A stretch of 61,941 nucleotides of DNA from Spirochaetales bacterium UBA6872 (GCA_002452215.1 DKCO01000045.1:1-61941); one strand, 5' to 3'. Shown: positions 1 through 8,842, numbered from the stretch's first letter. The notes: generated by a model from the sequence alone, not told the origin. Program-made: numbers and translations.

Positions 1-74
1 GGATACACCTTCTTGGGCTGATGTTCTCTCTTGAGGAGGCAAGTGTCGTGGAGTACAAGGAAGAGATTGTTTGA
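1..74 (+). CDS. 3' end of an unidentified gene
   Basis: One frame is open from the window edge and stops with TGA at 72-74. It encodes about 23 residues ending in a mixed acidic/basic tail (ending KEEIV). It stops directly against the stop codon of the convergent butyrate kinase gene, with no gap, as in the other tightly packed gene ends here. Too little is present to name it. In related fermenters the gene next to buk is often a phosphotransbutyrylase or an oxidoreductase, but nothing in this tail supports either. Confidence 0.5.
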   Translation, partial: IHLLGLMFSLEEASVVEYKEEIV

Positions 75-1172
75 TTATCTGTCCCAATCGAAGCCATTGA
101 ATACAGGCTTACCTGTATAGCGGTTTGCTTTTTCTTCACCTCTTAGTACTTTAAGAACCGATTCAGCCAATGCCTCCTGTTCAACTTCGCCTTTGTATGT
201 GTAAATTGGAGCAATCCATTCGCACTTTTTCTTTATTCCTTCTATGATGTCATCAAAACGTACAAGGCCACCTGTTAGCAAGATTGCATCGACATTTCCT
301 TCCAAGACAGTAGCCATAGCACCTATTGATTTCGAAATCTGGTAAATCATAGTATCCCATACAAGAATTGCATGCTCGTCGCCATCTTCCTTCATCTTGT
401 GGATAGTATCAGAGTTTGATGTGCCAAAGTGGCTTACAAAGCCTCCAGATCTTGAGCACATTGCTTCCATTTCATCTGTAGAATGTGTTTCAAGGTATTT
501 TGCAACTTCCATGATTGGAATGCTTCCAAGCCTTGTTGGTGTAAATGCACCATCACCTCCAGCACCTTCAGTGCCATCAATCATCTTGCCATATTTATGT
601 GCATTTACTGTTATTCCACCATCTATATGGCAAATAATGAATAAGCACTCTTCATATTTTTTCCCTATCTTCTTTGCGTGAAGCCTAGCAATTCCTTTTT
701 GGTTTAAGACATGTGATTGAGCTCTTTTGTATATACCTTTTATCCCAGTTATTCGTGCATATGGACATAACTCATCTACATTTGTTGGATCCACAGTGTA
801 CATTGGTTTATTGTACTTTGTGCCAAAATCATAAGCGAGCATAACTCCCAGTTTAGCTGGATGATCGCTTCCACCTACATCATTTTTGGTATCTTCATAG
901 AGTTTTTTGTCTATAATCATCACCCCTTCTTTCTGAGAATAGGCACATCCTCCTCGACCAACAAAAACGTCAATGTCCTCAAGTCCAAGGTCATGCTTTT
1001 TGAGAATATCGATTATGACACTTCGTCTAAAAGGCAATTGGTCGTTTGTGGTATTGAATGAAAGCAATAGAGGAGCATCATGAAATACGCTTTCTGTGAA
1101 AATGGCAGAATCGTCTTCGAATACACTTATCTTAGTGGATGTAGAACCTGGATTTATGATTAAAAGCTTCAT
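75..1172 (-). CDS. buk: Butyrate kinase
   Basis: Acetokinase-family enzyme that interconverts butyryl phosphate plus ADP and butyrate plus ATP, the final substrate-level phosphorylation of butyrate fermentation, in the cytosol. The protein opens with the family signature LLIINPGSTSTK, keeps the HxDGGITV motif near residue 185 and the GxEGAGGDGAFTPTR segment typical of butyrate rather than acetate kinases, and has the normal length of about 365 residues. An upstream in-frame ATG at 1208 exists. The ATG at 1172 is preferred because the family starts with MKxL and because a TTGAAT/TATTTT promoter ends six bases before it, predicting a leaderless mRNA. No phosphotransbutyrylase gene is visible in the window. 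Confidence 0.93.
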   Translation of the reverse strand: MKLLIINPGSTSTKISVFEDDSAIFTESVFHDAPLLLSFNTTNDQLPFRRSVIIDILKKHDLGLEDIDVFVGRGGCAYSQKEGVMIIDKKLYEDTKNDVGGSDHPAKLGVMLAYDFGTKYNKPMYTVDPTNVDELCPYARITGIKGIYKRAQSHVLNQKGIARLHAKKIGKKYEECLFIICHIDGGITVNAHKYGKMIDGTEGAGGDGAFTPTRLGSIPIMEVAKYLETHSTDEMEAMCSRSGGFVSHFGTSNSDTIHKMKEDGDEHAILVWDTMIYQISKSIGAMATVLEGNVDAILLTGGLVRFDDIIEGIKKKCEWIAPIYTYKGEVEQEALAESVLKVLRGEEKANRYTGKPVFNGFDWDR

Positions 1173-1178
1173 GAGTGT

Positions 1179-1208
1179 AAAATACATCAATTTGGCTTTT
1201 CCATTCAA
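1179..1208 (-). promoter_or_regulatory. Candidate leaderless promoter of buk
   Basis: Read on the minus strand: TTGAAT (1203-1208), an 18-base spacer, TATTTT (1179-1184), then six bases to the ATG at 1172. Transcription would start at or within a base of the start codon. There is no Shine-Dalgarno sequence. Confidence 0.5.
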
Positions 1209-1266
1209 TGATGTTTATCATCCTTGCTCTTTATAAAATCACAGCTTTCTGTTATTTTTTCTCTTC

Positions 1267-2475
1267 ATGGGAAAGATATTGCAAAAAACTGTTTCAATAA
1301 GAGAATTTGTTGTTTTTCAAAAAGATAAAATGTTGCCGTTGTATAAGAGTCAATACACTTGGAATGATAATGAAAGTGTTACTCTTGTAAAGGATGTTTT
1401 CCAAGCGCTTGACAAAGGAAGCTATATGCTTGGTTCTTTTGTATACTCATCTGGGAATCTTGTCGATGGTCTTTCTCGACTTGTTTCGATAGCACTTGTT
1501 TTAAAGGCACTAGAGAAGCCTTATCCGGATCTTGTCAGGGTTTGGAATGTCGATGAGATTGAGCACTTGAGAAAAAATTACGAAAGAATAAGAAAAGCAT
1601 TGTCTTTCGTAGACAAGGAATTATTCTTCTCTTTTTTTATGGATAAGTGCTATGTGCTCTTGATTGAATGCGAAGACATTTTGGACTGTTTTTCATTCTT
1701 CGAGAAAGGCGATCAAAGAGGGAAAGCGCTAGAGCCGACAGATATCTTGAAATCATACCATCTTTGCTCAATGCGAGATGAATGCGAGATGGATAAGCTT
1801 AGTGTAGTATCAAGATGGGAATCGATACCAAAGAGCGATCTATTATCGCTTTTTGATATCTGGTATATGATTATGCGATGGTCCAAGGGAAATGATGCTG
1901 CTCATTTTGGAATTGACTCGATAAACTCTTTCAAAGGTATAGAAGAAGACTTGGAATATCCTTTTGCAAAGAAGCTTGATACGAATGCTTTTTCATTGGA
2001 TACTTTTATCGTTAATGGAAGCAACTTCTTTTTTCGATGTTTCTATTATGTAGAGAAAAAAAGGGATCTAGAGGGCATTATCAAGAAGGTTTTCCCATCG
2101 CTGATGGACAATTTGAATCTTGATGACATTTCTGAAAAACTATGTTTCCAGCTTTTTATGGCATTTTCGCTTCTCATGTTTGAACGTTTTGGACAAGAGC
2201 CGCTTGAAAAGGCGTTGCCAATTCTTTTTAAATTCTCTTTTGTATTGCTTCTTGAGAACTCTTCTGTTTCTTTAGAGAGAGTGAATAAATATGTCATTTC
2301 TGAAACCTCTCTCTTCAAGAAGGTACAATATGCACTGGATCCATATGAAATCTATTCATATGACTTAGAAAAAGAACTGAGCAGTATTCGCAATCTTGTT
2401 TGCAAAAAGGGTGCTGGAATGCCTATTGATTTCGAAGTTGACTATAACAGATGGCTGACAGGAGAAAGAAAATGA
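1267..2475 (+). CDS. Degenerate DUF262 (GmrS-like) protein
   Basis: A 402-residue protein recognisable as a diverged DUF262 protein. The usual IPxYQRxYxW segment appears as LPLYKSQYTW (about residues 23-32). The NTP-binding DGQQRLT box has become VDGLSRLVS (about 67-75). The NxRGxxLSxxDLIK segment is present as GDQRGKALEPTDILKSY (about 152-168). DUF262 is the ParB/Srx-like NTPase domain of GmrS/GmrD type IV restriction enzymes, SspE and relatives. No DUF1524 HNH motif is seen. The stop codon overlaps the start of the next DUF262 gene (ATGA), so the two are translationally coupled and probably form a heteromer in which this subunit has lost catalysis. There is no clear Shine-Dalgarno sequence before the ATG. 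Assignment rests on motif order; function is inferred. Confidence 0.68.
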   Translation: MGKILQKTVSIREFVVFQKDKMLPLYKSQYTWNDNESVTLVKDVFQALDKGSYMLGSFVYSSGNLVDGLSRLVSIALVLKALEKPYPDLVRVWNVDEIEHLRKNYERIRKALSFVDKELFFSFFMDKCYVLLIECEDILDCFSFFEKGDQRGKALEPTDILKSYHLCSMRDECEMDKLSVVSRWESIPKSDLLSLFDIWYMIMRWSKGNDAAHFGIDSINSFKGIEEDLEYPFAKKLDTNAFSLDTFIVNGSNFFFRCFYYVEKKRDLEGIIKKVFPSLMDNLNLDDISEKLCFQLFMAFSLLMFERFGQEPLEKALPILFKFSFVLLLENSSVSLERVNKYVISETSLFKKVQYALDPYEIYSYDLEKELSSIRNLVCKKGAGMPIDFEVDYNRWLTGERK

Positions 2476-3707
2476 ACAATATTATGAATATCGAAAGGCT
2501 TACAGCTTTAGACAAATATGTGATTCCAATATACCAAAGGGACTTCTCTTGGACAGATTTTGAGCTATATCGCTTTATATTTGATATAGAAAATGCAAGA
2601 AAAAATGGAAGAGAAGAATATTACATAGGTTCGCTTGTGGTATTTGCAAAAGAGGATGGAAGCTATGAAGTGGTTGATGGTCAGCAACGTCTAACAGCGC
2701 TTTGCATTCTTCTTGCACTTAATGATGACAGAAATATTAACTTGCATTTTGAAGCACGGAAAAAATCTGAAAAGGCGCTTTCTCATCTTAATGGAAAAGG
2801 AGATCATGTTTTTTGCATATCATACAGGAGAATGCAATGTTATTTGGAGCAAATCGATAACAAGGATGGATTCTTTAATTATTTGAAGAAGAATGTCTTT
2901 CTTATTCGTGTTGAATTGGACAAAACAATCGACCTTAATCATTACTTTGAATTGATGAACTCAAGAGCGAGGCAGTGTGAGATGTCTGATGTCGTCAAGT
3001 CATATTTGAAGAATTTCCTTTTGGACAAGAAGGAAAGAGATGTCTTGGATGTAGCTTGGGAAGGTATTTCTTCTTTTGATGGTTTTTTGGAGCAGAAAAT
3101 CGCCCAGAGACTTTGGAACAGAATGCTCTATGGCGATGGATGGGCGCCACTGGTGGATGTTGATTTTGCGCTTTGGTGGAAGATGATAGTATCACATGTA
3201 GAGGGTGATGATGATGTTTTCTATGGCGGGCTTGATGAGGCCATTTGCTCCAACGTTGAAAGCTATATAAGACCAAAAGCAAAGATAGGAATGGATGTAA
3301 AGCATCGTTCGCTGATAGACTTTGAGCAATTCATCTTGATTTCGACTGAGATTATATATGATATCAAGCTTCCGAAGGGCATTGATATAGTGCAAGCTTT
3401 TGAACAATTGAAGCTTTTCAAGAATTCAGATGATGTGAAAAAGTATATACATTCAATTTTGATTATAAGGCATCTATTTGATATCTATTTCATAAAGAGC
3501 ATCGATTCATCATTTGTTCTGATGAAATATGTCGATGTAAATGAGTTCGTTCCTGTTTTTGGCGATTTGAACAAAAGCATTGTTCATATTGAGAAAAAAC
3601 ATGTGTATGAAATGGACAGCAACTGGATAGAAAGCATTCTCAGACATTTGGTTTCGAATCCTCATCAGAATGGCAAAGAGTTCTTGCTTTTCTTGAAGAG
3701 TATATGA
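2472..3707 (+). CDS. DUF262 domain protein, intact motif
   Basis: A 411-residue partner of the preceding gene with complete DUF262 motifs: VIPIYQRDFSW near residue 16, VVDGQQRLTALCIL near 67, and LMNSRARQCEMSDVVKSYL near 160. In GmrS and SspE the DGQQR box is needed for NTP binding or hydrolysis. No HNH (DUF1524) nuclease motif is visible in the C-terminal half, so this is a DUF262-only protein and its effector activity is unknown. The start at 2472 is chosen over the in-frame ATG at 2451 because AGGAGA lies six bases before it and because it gives an ATGA overlap with the upstream stop. The gene ends three bases from the 3' end of a convergent tRNA-Leu. A role in phage or plasmid defence is likely but inferred. 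Confidence 0.8.
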   Translation: MNNIMNIERLTALDKYVIPIYQRDFSWTDFELYRFIFDIENARKNGREEYYIGSLVVFAKEDGSYEVVDGQQRLTALCILLALNDDRNINLHFEARKKSEKALSHLNGKGDHVFCISYRRMQCYLEQIDNKDGFFNYLKKNVFLIRVELDKTIDLNHYFELMNSRARQCEMSDVVKSYLKNFLLDKKERDVLDVAWEGISSFDGFLEQKIAQRLWNRMLYGDGWAPLVDVDFALWWKMIVSHVEGDDDVFYGGLDEAICSNVESYIRPKAKIGMDVKHRSLIDFEQFILISTEIIYDIKLPKGIDIVQAFEQLKLFKNSDDVKKYIHSILIIRHLFDIYFIKSIDSSFVLMKYVDVNEFVPVFGDLNKSIVHIEKKHVYEMDSNWIESILRHLVSNPHQNGKEFLLFLKSI

Positions 3708-3710
3708 AAA

Positions 3711-3793
3711 TCCCCAGAACGAGACTCGAACTCGTACGTCCTAACGGACAAGGGATTTTAAGTCCCTTGTGTCTACCATTCCACCACCTGGGG
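3711..3793 (-). tRNA. tRNA-Leu(UAA)
   Basis: Minus-strand cloverleaf with a 7-bp acceptor (CCCCAGG with TCTGGGG), discriminator A, an anticodon stem AGGGA/TCCCT with loop CTTAAAA (anticodon UAA), a long class II variable arm (TTGTCCGTTAGGACGT) and a TTCGAGT T-loop. CCA is not encoded. It lies between the DUF262 pair and the coiled-coil gene. Confidence 0.95.
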
Positions 3794-3841
3794 GGTCCTT
3801 TTGATATAATAGTAAAAAGGAAGACAAAAATAAAGTAGAGA

Positions 3842-3870
3842 TTGTTCATTAGTTTCATTTGTTGTAATTT
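3842..3870 (+). promoter_or_regulatory. Candidate promoter of the coiled-coil gene
   Basis: TTGTTC (3842-3847), 17-base spacer, TAATTT (3865-3870), followed by a GAGG Shine-Dalgarno sequence and the ATG at 3886. Box match is moderate. Confidence 0.3.
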
Positions 3871-3885
3871 ATTTGTGAGGTGAGT

Positions 3886-4353
3886 ATGGAAACTTGGAAA
3901 TGGATATTGCTTATAGTTGCATGTTCTTTCGTAACAGCAATCGTTGTTTATATTTTCATGGCTATAAAGAGAAGCGCAATCAAGAAAGCTTCTATGGCAG
4001 AAGTCGCAAAATACAAGAATATGCTATCAGATAGAATGGAAATTGAAAGCGAAGGCATTTTGAAGCTCAAGAAAGAGAATGAGGAGCTAAAGAAGCAAAA
4101 CGAGAATCTCAGGACAACTGTATCTATTCTTTCGCAAAAACCGGGAAGACGGGAGCTGCAAAGGCTACAGACATACCAAACAGCTGTTGATCGACTTACA
4201 ATAAACAGCCCAGGTTTTGGACCTGCTTGGCAAGCTGCACTACAAGAGTCTGAATCAGAGATGCAAAAAATGCTTAGTGGTGTTATACCATTTATAAGAA
4301 AGCATATCCCATCTAAAACTGATGCTCAATTGTTGGATGATGAGAATCAATAG
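3886..4353 (+). CDS. Single-pass membrane protein with coiled coil, unknown
   Basis: About 155 residues. An N-terminal hydrophobic segment (about residues 4-26) is followed by a positively charged stretch (KRSAIKKAS), so the bulk of the protein is predicted in the cytoplasm. Residues 45-85 have a leucine/charged heptad pattern (LKLKKENEELKKQNENL) typical of a coiled coil. The C-terminal part is a short mixed region. I do not recognise the family. The layout resembles small cell-envelope or division-associated proteins, but nothing proves this. ATG 3886 is chosen because GAGG sits five bases upstream; the GTG at 3880 lies inside that site. It is convergent with the ABC-F gene, three bases away. 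Confidence 0.7.
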   Translation: METWKWILLIVACSFVTAIVVYIFMAIKRSAIKKASMAEVAKYKNMLSDRMEIESEGILKLKKENEELKKQNENLRTTVSILSQKPGRRELQRLQTYQTAVDRLTINSPGFGPAWQAALQESESEMQKMLSGVIPFIRKHIPSKTDAQLLDDENQ

Positions 4354-4356
4354 TCT

Positions 4357-6210
4357 TTATTGTTTTTCCTCTAGTTCAATCCATCGTTCGGTTTTTGAGT
4401 CGAGCGTTGATTTTGCCTCATTGTATTTTTGAGTCCTTTCCTTTAGTGTCCCAAGTTCTGTAGTTTCTGCTGTTGAGAATGAAGCCTCCAGCTTTGATAT
4501 CAGGCTCTCGAGCTCTGTGATCTCGCATTCAAGAGCATCAAGTTCTTTCTTTTCCTTAAATGAAAGACCTTTGCTTTCTCTTTGTCTTGGTGCTTTTTTG
4601 TTCTCTCTTTGCTCTTGCTTTACGCTGTTTTCTGCCTCTATATCCCTCGTTTCCTTCCACTCTGAGTACGAGCCTGGATACAAAGTGATTCTCTTACCTT
4701 CAATTACAAAGAGCATATCTACAGTAATATCAAGGAATGTCCTGTCATGTGATGAGATTATCGCACAGCCAGGAAATGATGAGATGTACTCTTCAAGGTT
4801 TTCCATTGTTTCTATATCAAGATCGTTTGTCGGCTCATCGAAGATCAAGAAATTTGGGTTCTTGATCAACCTCGTTATCAAATAGAGCCTGCGTCTTTCT
4901 CCTCCTGAGAGCATCGAAATTGGTGTCCTATGCATTGATTGAGGAAATCCGAATAACTCAAGGAATCTTGCAACTGTTACATCCTCCGATGAATATTGGA
5001 CGCGACTTCCAAAGCTCAATGCATATTCTATTACGCTTTTTTTCGTATCTAAGTCCCGTCCGTTTTGGTCATAATAGCCAAATACAGTATTCTGTCCGAC
5101 ATCAACATAGCCACTGTCGGGCTCTATCCTTTTGACTATGATATCCAAGAGTGTCGATTTCCCTGTTCCATTGTCTCCTATAAGACCGATTTTTTGCCCT
5201 TTTGTGAATGAATATGTGAAATCTGAGAAGAGTGTATTGCCATTATAGCTTTTGGAAATATCCTCTATATCGAGTATTTTCTTTCCAAGGCGCCTCTCTA
5301 GCGATAGAAATTCTGTTTGCTTGTCATCTCTTACTTTCCTTATTTGCCCTTGCATATTCTCTATTCTGTCTTTTCGATTCTTATCTTTCCCTGTTCTAGC
5401 CTTTGGTCCTCTTTTGAGCCATTCAAGTTCACGCCTGAGTATGGATTTTAGCCTTGCTTGCTCTTTCTCATCCATTTGTATCCTTTCTTCTTTTCTTTCA
5501 AGATATGCAGAGAAAGATCCAGGATGTCTATAGAAGTGTTTTCGATCAAGTTCCCATATGGTTGAGCAGCATTCGTTTAGAATGTGCCTATCATGCGTAA
5601 CAATGATGATAGATGCTCTTGAGGCTTTTATCCAGTTTTCTAGATATTCTATAGTCTTTATATCCAGATGGTTTGTTGGTTCATCTAAAAGAAGCAAATC
5701 AGGTTTTAATGCCAATGCTCTAGCAATCATCGCTTTTTTCATCTGGCCACCAGAGAGAGTTGAGAAAAGCCTATCATGTTCCAGAATTTCTCCCATATCG
5801 GTAAGAAATGCGAAATATGATCTTTCTATATCCCAAAGGTTTTCCTTGTCTATTGTGGCTGACAGCTCTGTATATCTTTTTTGATTGTTCTCCTCCAAGG
5901 CTTTTTGGTATTGCTCGAGGATTTTCAGTTTTTTGTTGTTTGCAAGATACAAAAAACTTGATAGTGTCGTATTCTCCTCATATGATGCAAATTGCTCTAG
6001 AAAGACTATGTTTGTATTGCTCCTTAAGGCTATTGTTCCTTCATCGGCGGGAGTTTCTGACGCAATCACTTTCAGAAATGTTGATTTCCCAGCACCGTTT
6101 TTTCCTACGATTCCGACTTTTTCACCTTCTTCCAGTCCTAATGTGACATTCTCGAAAAGTGGCTCGTCCTTTACTGTCTTTGATATATTCTCTACTGACA
6201 AAATATTCAT
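4357..6210 (-). CDS. uup: ABC-F family ATPase, Uup type
   Basis: A 617-residue soluble protein with two ABC ATPase domains and no membrane segments. The first has Walker A GKNGAGKST at 36-44, signature LSGGQ near 155 and Walker B LLLLDEPTNHLD near 178. The second has GDNGTGKST near 347, LSGGE near 440 and IFDEPTNDLD. The inter-domain linker contains RRELEWLKRGPKART, the hallmark of the Uup subgroup, and the last 80 residues form the Uup C-terminal coiled coil. ABC-F proteins act on ribosomes; Uup is linked to ribosome function and DNA branch-point processing. The start at 6210 lies six bases after a minus-strand TTGAAG/TAGAAT promoter, so the mRNA is predicted to be leaderless. It is divergent from the FAD oxidoreductase gene. 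Confidence 0.92.
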   Translation of the reverse strand: MNILSVENISKTVKDEPLFENVTLGLEEGEKVGIVGKNGAGKSTFLKVIASETPADEGTIALRSNTNIVFLEQFASYEENTTLSSFLYLANNKKLKILEQYQKALEENNQKRYTELSATIDKENLWDIERSYFAFLTDMGEILEHDRLFSTLSGGQMKKAMIARALALKPDLLLLDEPTNHLDIKTIEYLENWIKASRASIIIVTHDRHILNECCSTIWELDRKHFYRHPGSFSAYLERKEERIQMDEKEQARLKSILRRELEWLKRGPKARTGKDKNRKDRIENMQGQIRKVRDDKQTEFLSLERRLGKKILDIEDISKSYNGNTLFSDFTYSFTKGQKIGLIGDNGTGKSTLLDIIVKRIEPDSGYVDVGQNTVFGYYDQNGRDLDTKKSVIEYALSFGSRVQYSSEDVTVARFLELFGFPQSMHRTPISMLSGGERRRLYLITRLIKNPNFLIFDEPTNDLDIETMENLEEYISSFPGCAIISSHDRTFLDITVDMLFVIEGKRITLYPGSYSEWKETRDIEAENSVKQEQRENKKAPRQRESKGLSFKEKKELDALECEITELESLISKLEASFSTAETTELGTLKERTQKYNEAKSTLDSKTERWIELEEKQ

Positions 6211-6216
6211 ATTTGC

Positions 6217-6245
6217 ATTCTAGAAGTTGTCTTGGCTATCTTCAA
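6217..6245 (-). promoter_or_regulatory. Candidate leaderless promoter of uup
   Basis: Minus strand: TTGAAG (6240-6245), 17-base spacer, TAGAAT (6217-6222), six bases, ATG at 6210. Its -35 box overlaps the candidate -35 box of the divergent gene. Confidence 0.55.
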
Positions 6246-6269
6246 TAGCTATTGCTTCTTTGCTAAAAT
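6241..6269 (+). promoter_or_regulatory. Candidate leaderless promoter of the FAD oxidoreductase gene
   Basis: TTCAAT (6241-6246), 17-base spacer, TAAAAT (6264-6269), seven bases, GTG at 6277. The -35 match is weak and shared with the divergent uup promoter. Confidence 0.4.
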
Positions 6270-6276
6270 CCTTTCT

Positions 6277-7821
6277 GTGATTAAAGATATAAACCTGGTT
6301 GTGTCCCCGATGGACAGCCAAATTGAAAGCCACATTCTTTCTCTTGCATCAAAAAAAGCCAATATCGCAAGAGAGAGCATTACAGGCTATAGGATTGTTA
6401 GAGAAAGCATTGATGCAAGACGAAAGGACATTAAGATAAATCTCTCCTTGAGACTATTTGTAGACGAGGATCCAAGGGATTTGTTTGAAAAAGTCGTTTT
6501 CCTTGATGTGTCGAATAAAAAGCAAGTAATAGTTGTAGGCTCAGGTCCCGCTGGCCTTTTTGCATCATTGACATTGGTTGAAAATGGCTTAAAACCAATT
6601 GTTATCGAGCGAGGCAAGAATGTACATGAAAGAGCAAAGGACTGTGCAAAGCTATCGACATCAGGAATTCTTTCAGAGGATTCCAATTATGCATTTGGCG
6701 AGGGTGGTGCAGGCGCCTTTTCGGACGGAAAGCTTTATACGCGCTCTGTAAAAAGAGGCGATGTGAAGAAAGTCTTGTCGCTTTTTGTACAACATGGTGC
6801 AAATGATGAGATTCTATACCAATCCCATCCGCATATTGGAAGCGATAAACTTCCGAATGTGATTGAGAATATTAGAAATACGCTTCTATCAGCCGGAGCT
6901 GAGGTCCATTTCAATACTAAAGTAATCTCTCTTATAAAAAAGGACGATAGAGTCATTGGTGTAAGGTGCGAGAATGGAGAGGAGTTTTTCGCACCGGTTA
7001 TTCTTGCAACCGGCCATAGCGCAAAGGATGTTTATTCTTTCTTGGATGCTGGTGCGTTTAGGCTTGAGGCTAAGGATGTTGCTGTAGGAGTTCGCCTTGA
7101 GCATCCACAAGCACTGATCGACAGGATGCAATACCATAGCAAGGAAGGCAGAGGAAACTATCTTCCTCCAGCTTCATATTCATTTGTGACGCAAGTCGAG
7201 AATAGGGGAGTCTACTCATTTTGTATGTGTCCTGGAGGGGCGATAATACCAGCTTCAACAGAATATGGATACCAAGTTGTTAATGGAATGAGCTCCTCAT
7301 CGAGACTAGGAAAAAAAGCAAATGCTGCTTTTGTTGTAGAGATCAAAAGAAATGACTTGAGTGAAGATGGACCGCTTTCTATGTTGAGGTACATCGAGGG
7401 TATAGAAAAGATGTGCTATATTCCAGGCTTCAAGGCTCCTGGACAGCGAATGGTCGATTTTGTAGAAGGAAGATTCTCTCAAACGATTATTGAAAATACA
7501 TACAAGCCAGGAGTGGAGTCTGTCGAGATGGACAATGTCCTTCCTCAAATTGTATCAAACTCTCTTCGGGAAGCTTTCAAAAGATTCGGGAAGCTATCAC
7601 ATGGGCTTTTTTTGACAAACGATGCATTGCTTGTTGCAACTGAGACAAGGACATCCAGCCCAGTCAGGATCTTAAGGGATGATGGAATGAGGCAATGCTT
7701 AGGGCTTTATCCTGCGGGAGAGGGTGCTGGCTATGCTGGTGGGATTGTGTCTGCGGCAATAGATGGAACAGAGGTAGCAATCAATGTGGCAAACGACATA
7801 AAGCGAGGTCTTTATGGCTAG
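6277..7821 (+). CDS. FAD-dependent oxidoreductase (COG2509-like)
   Basis: About 514 residues. A short N-terminal domain (about 1-75, containing ESIDARRKD) is followed by a Rossmann dinucleotide fold with VVGSGPAGLFAS near residue 88 and ERG at the end of the second strand. Further on are a GEGGAGAFSDGKLYTR segment and a C-terminal GEGAGYAGGIVSAAIDG motif that closes the FAD site. This domain order matches the uncharacterised NAD(P)/FAD-dependent dehydrogenases of COG2509; the substrate is unknown. The frame is open back to TTG 6232. GTG 6277 is chosen because it gives the usual N-terminus of the family and has a -10 box seven bases before it. The 3' end overlaps azlC by eight bases. Confidence 0.85.
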   Translation: MIKDINLVVSPMDSQIESHILSLASKKANIARESITGYRIVRESIDARRKDIKINLSLRLFVDEDPRDLFEKVVFLDVSNKKQVIVVGSGPAGLFASLTLVENGLKPIVIERGKNVHERAKDCAKLSTSGILSEDSNYAFGEGGAGAFSDGKLYTRSVKRGDVKKVLSLFVQHGANDEILYQSHPHIGSDKLPNVIENIRNTLLSAGAEVHFNTKVISLIKKDDRVIGVRCENGEEFFAPVILATGHSAKDVYSFLDAGAFRLEAKDVAVGVRLEHPQALIDRMQYHSKEGRGNYLPPASYSFVTQVENRGVYSFCMCPGGAIIPASTEYGYQVVNGMSSSSRLGKKANAAFVVEIKRNDLSEDGPLSMLRYIEGIEKMCYIPGFKAPGQRMVDFVEGRFSQTIIENTYKPGVESVEMDNVLPQIVSNSLREAFKRFGKLSHGLFLTNDALLVATETRTSSPVRILRDDGMRQCLGLYPAGEGAGYAGGIVSAAIDGTEVAINVANDIKRGLYG

Positions 7822-8518
7822 TAGTCGTCTTAATCAAGTAAAGGCTGGGATAGCAGATGGGATTCCAATATTCTTTGGCTATTTCACCACAGCTTTGGCT
7901 TTTGGTCTTTTGACTCGTACAAGTGGGCTTTCTTTTGTCCAGTCGCTTGCAATAAGCATGACAAATTATTCAGGCTCTGGGCAGTTCTTGATGATGAATT
8001 TATACAATGCAGGTTCTTTCTTGCTGGAAATTGCAATATCTGTTTTCTTTTTGAACTCTCGCTATATCTTCATGGCATCATCGCTATATACAAAGCTTGA
8101 TGAAAAAAAGAGTATTGCTGGGAGGATTCTTTGTGGCTTTGGTACAACTGATGAGGTTTTTGCTGTTGCTGCATTGAAGGGAAGCAAGATTGGATATCCA
8201 TATATGAGTGCAATCATATTCACAAGCTATGCAGGGTGGGTAAGTGGTACAGCTGTAGGTTTTGTCTCTGGCACATTCTTGCCACCTGTTGTTCAAAAAG
8301 CAGCTGTTATAACTGTCTATGCAATGTTTGCATCATTGTTGGGATCCGAGACGCGAAAAAATGCAAAAGCTTTACTTGTTTTGATAGTATCTGGAGGCGT
8401 AAATTCCATTTTGATTATGTTTTTTGGCATCTCTACAGGATTGTCTTTTCTGGTTTCTATGATTCTAGCGACATTATTTGGATTCTTCATTTATACAGAT
8501 GAGGAGGTTGGTCTATGA
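7814..8518 (+). CDS. azlC: AzlC-family branched-chain amino-acid permease
   Basis: A 234-residue polytopic membrane protein with about seven hydrophobic helices. The sequence has the AzlC pattern, including GIPIFFGYFTTALAFG near the N-terminus, MTNYSGSGQF near residue 50 and FLNSRYIFMASS near 80. AzlC works with the small AzlD protein to export branched-chain amino acids or their analogues. The gene overlaps the upstream oxidoreductase by eight bases and azlD by four (ATGA), so the three are one operon and the transporter is probably assembled with coupled translation. GAGG sits just upstream of the ATG. Confidence 0.92.
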   Translation: MASSRLNQVKAGIADGIPIFFGYFTTALAFGLLTRTSGLSFVQSLAISMTNYSGSGQFLMMNLYNAGSFLLEIAISVFFLNSRYIFMASSLYTKLDEKKSIAGRILCGFGTTDEVFAVAALKGSKIGYPYMSAIIFTSYAGWVSGTAVGFVSGTFLPPVVQKAAVITVYAMFASLLGSETRKNAKALLVLIVSGGVNSILIMFFGISTGLSFLVSMILATLFGFFIYTDEEVGL

Positions 8519-8814
8519 ACATATGGTTAATGATTGTTGTTTGCTCGATCGTGACGCTTGTTCCAAGAATGGCGCCTTACTTTATGCCATTTCTTGCAAA
8601 ATTGCCAAAGAAGATCCAGAAATGCATGATTTTGCTACCTGTTGCTGCATTGGGTGCCTTGATCTTTCCTCTTGCTCTTACGGATTTTTCCAATCAGTGG
8701 TATGCAGGGCTTGTTGGTGTTATTGTCTCTTTTCTTGTTTCTTATTTCAAGGCGCCAATGATTGTGGCAATTATATGTGCTTTGGTTTTAACGGCAGGAG
8801 TGCTTTGCATATGA
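8515..8814 (+). CDS. azlD: AzlD-family transporter subunit
   Basis: A 99-residue protein with three to four hydrophobic helices. It contains the conserved TLVPRMAPYFMPFLAKLPKK stretch near residue 14, and its length and order behind azlC are typical. It is the small partner of the branched-chain amino-acid exporter. Its ATG overlaps the azlC stop codon. Downstream the DNA becomes non-coding and degenerate, so this is the last gene of the operon. Confidence 0.9.
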   Translation: MNIWLMIVVCSIVTLVPRMAPYFMPFLAKLPKKIQKCMILLPVAALGALIFPLALTDFSNQWYAGLVGVIVSFLVSYFKAPMIVAIICALVLTAGVLCI

Positions 8815-8842
8815 TTGATCTCTACCAAATGATAAGAATGCG

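Noticed and set aside
1267..3707. Complete GmrSD type IV restriction enzyme
   Set aside because: No DUF1524 HNH motif is visible in either protein, so only the DUF262 half of GmrSD is present.
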